From NCBI GenBank assembly GCA_020633555.1, contig JACKDL010000029.1:1-64000 (forward strand): 64,000 nt of DNA, given 5' to 3'. Both the position numbers and the translations under genes were made by a program. The notes under the pieces were generated by a model. That model was given only the letters and a program-made list of their open reading frames with translations, was not told the origin of the DNA and ran no database searches. Numbering within the stretch: the first letter of the stretch is position 1; every line of letters starts with the position of its first letter. Source of the stretch: Myxococcales bacterium (GTDB lineage Bacteria; Myxococcota_A; Bradymonadia; UBA7976; UBA1532). This document shows, one piece after another, positions 1-9,433 of the stretch.

Positions 1-1236
1 GGCAAGCTGGCCACCATGACCCGCGGCGAGGCCACCAAGAAAGTGAGCTCGGCGGGCGGCGCCAACGCCAGCGGCGTGAACGCCAAGCTGGACTACCTGG
101 TGATCGGCGACGAGGGCTCGCCCCTGTACGGCGAGGGCCGCAAGGGCAGCAAGCAGGTGAAGGCCGAGAAGCTCATCGCCGACGGCGCGCCCATGCGCAT
201 CATCAGCGAGACGGCCTTCCTGAAGATGTTGGCCGGCGAGCCCGTGGGTGGAGACGCCGCGAGCAACGAGGCGGGAGCCGCGCGGCTGTGGGCCATGGCC
301 TTCGACCCCGGCCCGGTGGACGCGCCGCTGGCGCGCTTCGCCCGGCACTACATCCGCATGCACCACCCGAAGATCTGCCCGGCCGAGACGGACCGGTACG
401 TGGATCCGGGCGCCGAGATCCCCGCCGAGTTCCTGACCTTCGAGCGGGTGCAGCCCCTGCTGGACGATCCCCGCGGGGCCGTGCGGGCGGTGGCGGTGGA
501 GCTGGCGCGCTACGAGTTCGGGCGCTGGCAGCCGCCGCTGATGGCGCTGGTGGCGCTGGCCGAGTCCCGGCACCCCGAGGTGCGTGAGCTGGTGGCGCAG
601 GGCTTCTCGGCGGATGCGCATGATCCCGAGTGGCGTGACGCACGCATCGACCCGGCCCGGCTGACGCCGGCGGCGGTCTACCGCTTCTGCGAGAGCACCC
701 GCCCCGAGGCCCGCGAGCTGGGCATGGCCCTGATCGCAGCGCACCCCCGGCTGGCGGTGCCGGGCGAGCTGTTCCGCCTGACCGAGAGCCCCGACGCCGG
801 TGTGCGCGGCTTCGTGGTGCGCCAGCTCTGGGGCCTGTACCGGGCCAAGGGCGTGACGCAGGGCTGGCAGCCGCCGGCGCCGAAGGACGGCGTGGCGCCG
901 CCGCCGGTGGGGCGCCCCGCCGAGGATCCTGCCGGGGCCGAAGACGTGCGCGACTTCCTGCGCCTGACGCTGTTCGGCATCCCGCCGGGGCGGCCCCCCG
1001 CGGCCCGCGAGGGCGCGGGTCCACGGCTGAAGCCGCTGCCGGCGCGCAAGGCGAAGCTGGCGCTGATCGAGGTGGTGCGCGATCTGGCCGTCGAGGACGC
1101 GGGCTTCGCGGCCCACGTGCGGCCCGTGCTCCACACCTTCCTGGGCTCGCGGGGCGCCAGCGAGCGCGCCGCCTGCCTGGTGGCCCTGACCCGCATCGAC
1201 CGGGCCCACCCGGCCCTGGCGAAGGAGGCCGCCTGA
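1..1236 (+). CDS. BRCT domain plus HEAT-like repeat protein (5' truncated)
   Basis: The reading frame is open from base 1, and the first in-frame ATG (16) lies inside a domain, so the true start is upstream of the window. The visible N-terminus is a BRCT domain of the DNA ligase/RFC type: a Thr-Arg-Gly-Glu-Ala helix, the conserved Gly-Gly turn, 'DYLVIGDEGS', then 'GSKQVKAEKLI' and 'ETAFLKML'. BRCT domains bind DNA ends or phosphopeptides. From about residue 130 it becomes Ala/Leu-rich helical pairs with 'DDPRGAVRAVAVELAR' and 'SPDAGVRGFVVRQLW' signatures, typical of HEAT/ARM repeats. A Pro-rich linker sits near residues 280-300. A GGAGG at 1223-1227 precedes the next start, and the stop overlaps it (TGATG), so the two proteins are probably made together. 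I infer a DNA-end or nucleoprotein sensing role in the downstream RT operon. Confidence 0.75.
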   Translation, partial: GKLATMTRGEATKKVSSAGGANASGVNAKLDYLVIGDEGSPLYGEGRKGSKQVKAEKLIADGAPMRIISETAFLKMLAGEPVGGDAASNEAGAARLWAMAFDPGPVDAPLARFARHYIRMHHPKICPAETDRYVDPGAEIPAEFLTFERVQPLLDDPRGAVRAVAVELARYEFGRWQPPLMALVALAESRHPEVRELVAQGFSADAHDPEWRDARIDPARLTPAAVYRFCESTRPEARELGMALIAAHPRLAVPGELFRLTESPDAGVRGFVVRQLWGLYRAKGVTQGWQPPAPKDGVAPPPVGRPAEDPAGAEDVRDFLRLTLFGIPPGRPPAAREGAGPRLKPLPARKAKLALIEVVRDLAVEDAGFAAHVRPVLHTFLGSRGASERAACLVALTRIDRAHPALAKEAA

Positions 1237-4200
1237 TGGCCACCGACCTCTGGTTGACCCACCGCGGCGCCATCACCGGCCTGGTGGCCCTGGGCGAAGA
1301 CGCCCTGCTGTTCAGCACCACCCACCCCGAGGCGCAGCCCGGGGCGGTCCATCGGCTGGACCCCGACAAGGGCACCCTGACCTCGTGGCCTGTGCCGCGG
1401 GGCGTGCAGGCGCTGGCGGCCCGCGGCGCGGGCTACGCGCTGGTGTCGGGCGAGCGCCGGCTGTACCTGGGCGACGGCAAGGCCGCGCCCCAGGCCGTGG
1501 GCGCCCCCGTGCCGGCGGACGCGGTGGCCTTGGCGCCCGTGTTCGGCGACGGCGTGGCCGTGGTGGCGGGCGAGGCGGTGGCGGTGCTGGGCCCCGACGG
1601 CGCTGTGCGGCAGACCCTCCCGTTGGCCGGCGTGGGGACCGCGGTGGCGGCCAGCGCCGACGGCCGCTGGCTGATGGTGGGCACCGCCGACGGGCACCTG
1701 GCGGCCTTCAGCGCCGAGGACGGCGACGCCTTCGTAGCGGGCGATCAGGCGAAGATCCACGACGGCGCGGTGCGGGCCCTGGCCTTCGAGCCCGAGGCCC
1801 TGCAGGTGCTGTCGGCGGGGGCCGACGGCGTGATCCGCCGCACCCACGCGCGGGGTCGGCTGGACGCCGAGGACCGGGGCGGGAAGCAGGGGCACGCCGC
1901 GGTGGCCTTGGTCATGGCCGAGGCCCGCTGGTACTCCGTGGACGGCGCCGGTGAGCTGAAGGGCTGGCCGCACCAGGGCAAGCGTCCCCAGAGCTGGGCC
2001 GACGGCGTCGGCCGGGCCACGCACGCGGCCTGGCTGGTGGTACGCGGCCGCCCGCACCTGGCGGTGGCGACCGAGCAGGCGGATCTGCGGCTGTTCCTGC
2101 TGGCGGCTGACGGCAAGGTGGATCACCGCGCGAAGGTGGCCCACGACGCCTACGAGACCGCGCAGCGGGCGCTGCTGGATGACCGGCCGACCACGCGGGT
2201 GGCCGCCCTGGACGCCCTGCTGAGCTATGACGACGCTCGGGCGTTGGCGCTGCTGGATCAGGCGGCCAGCGGCGATCGGGACGTGGGGGTGCAGGTGGCC
2301 GCCGCGGAGCGGCTGGGGCGCAGCGCGCACCCCAAGGCCGTGCCGCTGCTCGAGGGCCGGCTGCGTGATCGCGCCGGGCGGGTGCGGCAGGCGGCGCTGG
2401 CCGGCCTGCGCGGCCTGGCGCCGGCCGGGGCCCTGCGGCCCCTGCGGCTGGCGCTGGCCACCGGGCCGGCGGATATCGGCGTGCAGGCGGTGGAGGGGCT
2501 GGCGCCCCTCGCCGGCGCCGAGGCGGCGCGGTCGTTGTTGGAGCAGGGGCTGAACCACGCCGAGGCGGACGTGCGCCTGCGCACCCTGGAGCTGCTGGCC
2601 GAGCTGCGGCCGAGCGATGATCCGGGGGCCGAGCTGCTGGCCCTGCAGGCGCCCGCGGCCGACGTGAACCTGGCGGCGGTGCTGCGGTTGCACCAGCGCG
2701 GGCTGGCCGAGGCCGACGGGGTGCCCTCGGCGCTGCGTCGGGCCTTGGAGCACGGGAGCGTCGAGGTGTCGAGCGCCGCCTTCGGGGTGCGGGTGCTGTC
2801 GGTGCCCACGCTGGCTGAGGCGCTGCGGGCCCAGGATCCGGGCCTGCACCAGGCGCTGCACGGCATCGAGACCCACGGCGATCCGAAGGCGGGCGAGCCG
2901 TCGAAGGTGCGCAAGCCCAAGGCGCCGCCGGCCCTGAGCGAAGCCGAGAAGCGGCCCCTGCTGGAGGCCCTGGCCAGCCGCAACCTGGCGAGCTGTGTGG
3001 CGGGGGCCCGTGGGCTGGCGCTGCTGGGCGATCCACGGGCGCTGGGGGCGCTGCTGCAGCTCAGCCGTGAGGGCGATGCGGCAGCGCGGGTGGCGGCCTG
3101 CCGGGCGCTGGAGGTGCTGGGCGACGGCCGGGCCCTGCCGCGGCTGCGGCAGCTCCTGCGGGACGGGGACGCCAGCGTGCGCGACGCGGCCTACACCGCG
3201 CTGGGCGTGCTGCTGGGCGAGGACCGCCTGGGGCGGGTGGACGCGGGCTTCGGTGCGCCCCACGAGGACGTGCGCCGGCGGGCGCTGCGGGCGCTGCTGG
3301 CGCCCCTGCGCCGGGGCGGCGCGCTGGACCCCGAGTCGCCCGAGGCGGCGCGGCTGGCTCAGGCGCTGGACGATCCCGACGCGGGCCTGCGGGCCGAGGC
3401 CTACAAGGCGGTCCTGAACGTGGGGGTGGGCGACGCCGCCGCCACGCAGCGGTTCGCGCTGCGCAGCCGGCACGCCGACGTGCGCGGCGAGGTGCTGGAC
3501 GAGTTGGTGGCCCAGCTCGCCGAGCCCTGGGCCTGGCCGCTGCTGCTGGAGCTGCTGGGCGATCCCGACGCGGGGGTGCGCCGGCGGGCCTTCGAGCAGG
3601 CCCAGAAGAAGGCGCGGGGCCAGAAGGGCTCGCCCGCGGTGGTGGCCCTGGACAGCCCCTACGCGGATCTGCGCCGCCTGGGCGCGCAGGCGCTGGCCGA
3701 GAAGCCGGACGCCGCGGCGCTGGCCCGGCTGGCGCAGGCCACCCACGACGACGACGAGCGGGTGCGGCTGACGGCGCTGGAGGCGCTGGAGCAGGCCGGC
3801 GACGACGCGGCCCTGCGAGCCGCGGCCGACAGCCCTCACGCCGATGTGCGGGTGCGGGCCGCCGGCGCTCGCGCCGCGCGGGGCGACGCCAGCGTGGTGC
3901 CGGCGCTGCTCGCCGAGATCACCGCGACGCCCCCCACCGAGCCCACCGCGCGGGCGGCCTGGGTCATCCGGGTGCGGCTGGCCCTGGACGGGTTGGCGGA
4001 GCTGGAGGCGGTCGAGGCGGCAGGGCCGGCGGCGGCGCTGCTGCAGGCCGACGAGGCGGGCCTGCGGGCCACTGCTGCCCGCTGCCTGGGGTGGTGTGCG
4101 CCGGACGCGCCGCCGCTGATCGCGGCCATGCGCCACACCGACGACGCGGTGAAGGCCGAGGCGGCCCTGGGCCTGGCGCGGCTGGGCGACGGGAGCGGCC

Positions 4201-7200
4201 TGGGGGTGTTCGCGGCGCCGGCGGCGGACGCCGACACGGACGACGGGGGCTACGGCGGTCGGAAGGTGGCCCGGAAGCGGGCGGCGCGGCGGCCGGCGGG
4301 GCCTCCGGCGGCGCCCGGGGCGCCCAACCTCGAGGCGGCGGTGGCGCTGGGCGACGACGACCGCCTGACGGCCCTGTTGGAGCACCCCCAGGAGGCCACC
4401 CGCGAGGCGGCCCTGGTGGTGCTGGTGCTGTGGGCCTGGCGCCGGCCCGAGGGCGCGGCGGATCGCTGCCTGGCGGCCCTGTCCACCGGGGCGCCCAACG
4501 TGCGCCTGCGGGCGGCCGAGGCCCTGGAGCGCCTGGGCGACGAGGCCGCGCTGGCCGAGCTGGCGGGGCAGGTGGTGCAAGCCTGGTCGGGGGGCCGCGC
4601 GCGGCCCGCCGAGGCGGTGGCGGCGCTGGCCGATGGTCTGCGGGCCGGCGGCCGCTTCGGCGCCCGCTGCGTGCCGGCGCTGCTGGCCATGCCGCAGTGG
4701 GACGACGCCGCCTTCACCCACCGCTGGGGGGCGCTGTCCGCCCGCTGGTCGGAGCGCTTCGCGGCGGCGGCGGCGGATCGGCCCGCACCCGCGAAGAGCC
4801 CGGGGCTGGACGAGGTGGCTTTCGGGGCCTATGCGGCCTTGTCGCGGCTGGGCGACCGGGGCGCGGCCGCTGACGGCGCGCGGCGCGCGGCGCTGCGGCG
4901 CTTGACGGCGTTGGCCGAGGCGGGGCGGGCGTCGGCGGACGCCCTGGCGCCGGTGCTGCTGCCTGCGCTGAATGACCGGGCCCAGCCGGTGCGCCAGGCG
5001 GCCTTCGACGCGCTGGCGGCGGCGGGGCTGCCGGCCCAGGCGCTGGCGGCGGAGGCGCTGGCGACGGGCCACGCCGACATGGGCCGCGCCGGGCTCACCT
5101 TGCTGGTGCAGGGCGAGGGGGCCGCGGGCGAGGCGGTGCTCACCGAGGCGGTGAAGACCCGCGTCGACGGCCTGGAGCAGGTGGCGTACGAGCTGCTGGA
5201 GGCCCGGGTGGGGCCGCTGGCGGCCGCTCGGGTGGGCGTGGAGGCGCGGTCGCCCCGGCTGCGGCAGCGCCAGGCCATGGGCGCGCTGCGCGGTCTGGCC
5301 AACGAGGGCACCGAGCACACCGCCGGCGCCCGGGCGCTGCTGCTGACCCTGGCGCAGGGGCACAGCGACCTGGAGGTGCGCGTGGCCGCGGTGCGGCGGC
5401 TCGCGGGCCATGGCGATCCTGCGCTGCTGGGCCCCATCGCCGAGCTGTTGGCCGAGGTGGATGAGGACGGGCAGCGGCACCTGGCCGACGCGGTGGTGGG
5501 CCTGGGCCTGCCCGAGGGCGCGGGCCTGCTGGTGAAGCGGGTGGCCGAGGATCCGGCCGGCACCGCGGCCGTCCGCGACCTGCTGCGGGCCGTGGCCCAG
5601 CTCCGGCTGGGGCCGGTCGAGGGCCTGCTGGCGCTGCTGGAGGACGGCCGCACCGCCAGCGGCGCCTGGCGCGCGCTGGTCGCCATTGCGGGGGCCGATC
5701 ATCGGCGCCCCGACGACGAGGACGAGCCCGAGGCAGCACAAGAGGCCGAGTACGCAGAGCTGGCGACCCGGGAGCGGCTGGACGACGCCTTGGTGGCTCG
5801 CCTGTTGCTGGCGCTGAAGGCCCCCGAGCAGGCCGGCTATGCCCAGGACCTGCTGCCGGCGGCCCGCTGGGCCAAGGACGCGGCGGTGGACGCCGGGCTG
5901 GCCCGCTGGGCGGCGGCAGGCACGCCGCCGGTGCGGGTGGCGGCCCTGGAGGCCATCGCGTTCCGGCTGCGGCGCCGCGGGGGCCCCGCCGATCCGCTGC
6001 GGGCGGTGGTGGCGTTGCCCGAGCCCGCGCTGGCCTTCGAGGGGGCCCACGGGCTGGCGCTGGCCGGCCACAACGACGGGCTGGGGGTGCTGCTGTCGGC
6101 CATCGAGCTGGGTCAGGACCTGGACCAGCGGCGGCGGGCGGTGGACGCCCTGGGCGCGTTGGGCGATCTGCGCGCCCTGGACCCGCTGATCACCCTGGTG
6201 GAGAGCGACGGGCACGCCTTGCAGGATCCCGCGGCCGAGGCCCTGGGCCGGCTGGCCGAGGACGGCCCGTCCCGCGAGCGGGCCTTCCCGCTGCTGGCCA
6301 AGCTGGCCGAGCACGAGGCGGGCTGGTCGCGGGGTGGGGTGGCCTCGCGGGCGCTGCGCGGGCTGCGCTGGATCGGCGGCGCCGACGCCTGGGCCATCGT
6401 GCGCAAGCGGGTGGCCGACGAGAGCTGGGTCATCCGCGAGGTGGTCTGCGAGCTCCTGGCCCACGATCCGGGCGAGGGGGCCGACGCCCTGCTGCAGGCC
6501 CGGCTGCGCGAGGACGACGACTGGGACGTGGCCCAGGCCTGCGCCCGCAGCTTGCGGCACCGCCACGGGCCCGACAGCCTGGTGCCCGACTTCGCCATCG
6601 CCCGCGGGACCTACGAGGACCTGGAGCCCAAGACCCTGGAGCGGCTGGCCACCCAGGCCACGCCAGCCCAGCTCTTCGAGCTGCTGGGCGAGGTGCAGGA
6701 CTGGGACGCCTACGGCGAGCCCCTGGCCGACGCCGTGCGGGCGCGGGCCACGGCGGCCGACGCCGTGCGAGCCCTGGGCGCCTTGCAGCTCCCGGTGGCC
6801 GCGCTGGCGGCCCAGGTGGTGGGCGCCTCGGCCCGGGACGGCGCGGTGGCCCAGGCGCTGCCCGCGGCCCTGGAGGCGGCCGTCGCGGCCTGGCGCAAGG
6901 CGCGCCAGGCCGAGGACGACGACGTGGCCGAGCGCGCCGAGCAGGTGGCCCGGCTGCTGTGGGCGGCAGGCCGGCAGGGGGTGGGGGACACCCAGGCCCT
7001 GGCGCTGGCCGAGGCCCCTCGAAGCCGGCGACGACGCCCGGGCGGTGCGCCGCGCGGCCCTGACGGCGCTGGCCGAGGGGCTCGGCGGGGCGCAGGCCCT
7101 GCCGGTGCTGCAGCGGGCCGTGGGCGCCACCGACAGCGCCGCGCGGGCCACGGCGGCCGCCGTGGCCCGCGCAGGCGGCGCGGGACCCCAAGGCGGCCGC

Positions 7201-7564
7201 CCAAGCGGCGCCCGCGCTCATCGACGACGCCGCGCTGGCCTGGCTGGTGCGGCCCGAGGTGGACGTGGAGGGCGCCCTGCGAGCGGGCGCGCAGATCGCC
7301 CACGCCCAGGGGGTGGTGCTGCCCCACCTGATCGCTGCCGGCGACGTGGTGGGCCTGGCGGCGGTGGCCGAGGACCGCAAGGCCCCCGAGGTCAGCCGGC
7401 TGGGCGCGCTGGAGGCCCTGGCGCGCATCCCCCGGGAGGCGGCGGTGGCGCCCCTGCTGGCGGTGGCGAAGGACGACGACGAGGACGAGGCCGTGCGCAA
7501 GGCCGCGTGGCGGGCGGTGCGCCGGCACCGCCGCGCCCAGGCCCGGGCGGAGGTGCAGCGATGA
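1236..7564 (+). CDS. Giant beta-propeller plus HEAT/ARM-repeat protein, two frameshifts
   Basis: ATG at 1236 overlaps the upstream stop and has a GGAGG ribosome site. Residues 1 to about 310 look like a WD40-type propeller (for example 'HDGAVRALAFEPEALQVLSA'). The rest is a long solenoid of HEAT/ARM repeats with the recurring 'DPDAGVRRRAFE' / 'DxxVRxxAxxAL' pattern. The repeat pattern leaves the first frame at a CCCC run (7015-7018), continues one frame over, and shifts again at about 7171-7180. It then ends at TGA 7562-7564 overlapping the next ATG (ATGA). Dropping one base at each point would give about 2108 residues. As read, the first frame stops at 7331 with an Arg/Pro/Gly-rich nonsense tail. 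It corresponds to the ARM component expected beside WH-SWIM and RT genes in type XIII retrons (from memory of that classification). HEAT/ARM solenoids are usually scaffolds. Confidence 0.75.
7015..7018 (+). other. Probable frameshift site 1 in the HEAT/ARM gene
   Basis: A run of four C occurs where the HEAT pattern changes frame. Reading three C restores 'ALEAGDDARAVRRAAL', a perfect continuation of the repeat, whereas the frame as given becomes an Arg/Pro-rich tail. This fits a one-base insertion, either an assembly error in a homopolymer or a real mutation. Confidence 0.6.
7171..7180 (+). other. Probable frameshift site 2 in the HEAT/ARM gene
   Basis: Within this GC-only stretch the repeat pattern moves to the third frame, giving 'ARDPKAAAQAAPALIDDA' and then a clean HEAT repeat to the stop at 7564. 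One surplus base somewhere in the gcaggcggcg block accounts for it. It does not compensate the first shift: both go in the same direction, so the natural stop is only reached after both. Confidence 0.55.
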
Positions 7565-9432
7565 GCGATCCGATGACCCCCGCCGAGCCCACCCGGGTGG
7601 GCGTCACCCAGCGCTACGCGGGCGGCAGCGCCCTGGCCGCCGGCGACGGGGGCGACGCCCTGCTGCTGGCGGCGGATCTGGGCCGCGACCAGGTGTTCCT
7701 GGACGCCACGCTGACGGACGCCGTGCGGGTGCGCGAGGCCCTGTCGGCTCTGCACGAGGTGGTGGCCAGCGACCTGCGCTACAAGCCCAAGGACCAGACG
7801 GCCTACCTGGCCTACCGCCGGGTGAAGGCGCAGGGGGCCACCCAAGGGCAGCACCAGGCGCAGCAGGCGTGGTTCGAGTGGCTGGCGCGCAACGATCCCG
7901 ACGCTTGGATGGTGCTGGACCCCGTGGTGACGGTGCACCCGGATGGGGTGGTCTTCGAGGTGTTCTCGAAGGACGAGGGCACCTACGCCCAGCTCACGGT
8001 GGACAAGGCCGCCTTCGCCGCCCGCGGCGAGGTGACCTGCGGCACCACGAACGTCGACTTCAGCGACGCGCTGTTCGACGGCGTGCAGCGCCTGCGCAGC
8101 GACCGCGAGACCCGGCTGGTGGTGGGCGCCCAGGCGGTGGCCCTGCAGAGCCAGACCCCCGAGGGGGCCGGCCCGCCGGTGGTCACCAAGCAGATCAAGG
8201 TGCCCGAGGCCTGGCTGCGGGGCTTCCTGCAGGTGCAGTCGGCGGCCCTGCTGGCCGACGCCACCGTCGAGCTGGCCCCCATCGACCTGTACAACGTGCT
8301 GCGGCAGCTCCGGCTGAACGCTGATCAGAAGGGCAGCGGACGTGGGATCCGCTTCGAGCTGGTGCCCGGCGAGCCGCCGCGGCTGGTGCTCGAGCCCTGG
8401 GAGGTGGTCATCGAGAGCGCCGGGGCCCCCTACGGCGGGCGCCGGGCCCGGGTGATCCGGGTGTGGGGCCGCCGCCGGCTGATGCTGCTGCGCCGGGTGC
8501 TGCCCTTCGCCGACGCGGTCACCGTGCACCTGCTGGGCACCGGCCTGCCCAGCTTCATCAGCCTGAACTGCGGGCCGCTGACCTTCACCCTGGGCCTTAC
8601 GGGGTTCACCGCGAGCAACTGGTCCGCCGCCCTGGCCTTCGACGTGCTGCTGCCCCGGCCGAACCCGGGCGAGGACGCCGACGCTCAGGCGGTGGTGGCG
8701 GCGCTGGCCGAGGCGCAGGTGGCCTCGCTGGCCAGCCTGGCCAAGGCCACGGGCCTGAAGCCTGCCGACGCCCGCGCGGCGCTCCAGCGGGCCTGCCAGC
8801 GCGGGCAGGTGATGTACGACGTGGCCAGCGACCGCTTCCGGCACCGGCCCCTGGTGGGCGTGGTCCTGGACGAGGTGGGCCTGGCCTTCCGCGGCGAGCG
8901 CGAGAAGCAGGCCGCCGATCTGCTGGCCACCGCCGACGCCGTGAAGATCGTGCGCGAGGTGCCCCACCCGGGCAGCACCGAGGTGGTGGGCGACGTGGCC
9001 GTGGCCGCCGATGGGCGCACCTACCGCGTGAGCTTCCACCTGGACGACGAGGGCCGGGTGAGCCGCATCGAGGACACCAGCCCCTTCTTCCGCCAGCACG
9101 GGCTGAAGCACGGCCCCAGCGCGCCGCTCATCGCGCTGCGTACGGCCTTCGCCCAGCGCGAGGCGGAGCGGGCCGCGAACCGGGGCAAGGACCGCAAGCG
9201 GGTGCAGGTGGAGGCGCGCACGTACACCCGCCGCCACCCCCGCGGCGAGACGGTGCACGCGGTGAGCCTGGACCGCACCATCGTGCGAGTGCGGTGGGGG
9301 GAGCGGGGCGAGCCCCCGCGGCAGCAGCGGCTGCACTTCGACTCGGTGGCCGACGCCCGCGCCGCCTACTTCGAACGCGTCGATGCGCTGGAGGCCAAGG
9401 GCTTCCTCGACGCCAGCGCCGGGGGGCGGTGA
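7561..9432 (+). CDS. Winged-helix / degenerate SWIM / WGR domain protein
   Basis: The ATG overlaps the previous stop (ATGA); 623 residues. The N-terminal 370 residues are a domain I do not recognise. Residues about 375-430 look like a winged helix ('ASLASLAKATGLKPADARAA'). Residues about 477-532 have the layout of a SWIM zinc finger, including 'SPFFRQHGLKHGPSAPLIAL', but where family members normally have C-x-C-P and G-P-C-x-H, this one has Asp-Thr-Ser-Pro and Gly-Pro-Ser-Ala-Pro. All four zinc ligands are therefore missing. Residues about 567-619 are a WGR domain ('IVRVRWGERGEP', then 'LHFDSVADARAAYFERVD'), a fold known from PARP proteins that binds DNA ends. WH plus SWIM next to an ARM protein and an RT is the make-up I recall for type XIII retrons. 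The stop and the RT start are one base apart. Confidence 0.8.
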   Translation: MSDPMTPAEPTRVGVTQRYAGGSALAAGDGGDALLLAADLGRDQVFLDATLTDAVRVREALSALHEVVASDLRYKPKDQTAYLAYRRVKAQGATQGQHQAQQAWFEWLARNDPDAWMVLDPVVTVHPDGVVFEVFSKDEGTYAQLTVDKAAFAARGEVTCGTTNVDFSDALFDGVQRLRSDRETRLVVGAQAVALQSQTPEGAGPPVVTKQIKVPEAWLRGFLQVQSAALLADATVELAPIDLYNVLRQLRLNADQKGSGRGIRFELVPGEPPRLVLEPWEVVIESAGAPYGGRRARVIRVWGRRRLMLLRRVLPFADAVTVHLLGTGLPSFISLNCGPLTFTLGLTGFTASNWSAALAFDVLLPRPNPGEDADAQAVVAALAEAQVASLASLAKATGLKPADARAALQRACQRGQVMYDVASDRFRHRPLVGVVLDEVGLAFRGEREKQAADLLATADAVKIVREVPHPGSTEVVGDVAVAADGRTYRVSFHLDDEGRVSRIEDTSPFFRQHGLKHGPSAPLIALRTAFAQREAERAANRGKDRKRVQVEARTYTRRHPRGETVHAVSLDRTIVRVRWGERGEPPRQQRLHFDSVADARAAYFERVDALEAKGFLDASAGGR

Positions 9433-9433
9433 C

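Noticed and set aside
678..7151. Very long open frame on the minus strand (over 2100 codons)
   Set aside because: It mirrors the HEAT/ARM gene; it is Gln/Gly/Arg/His-rich without any domain and arises because high GC suppresses stop codons in other frames.
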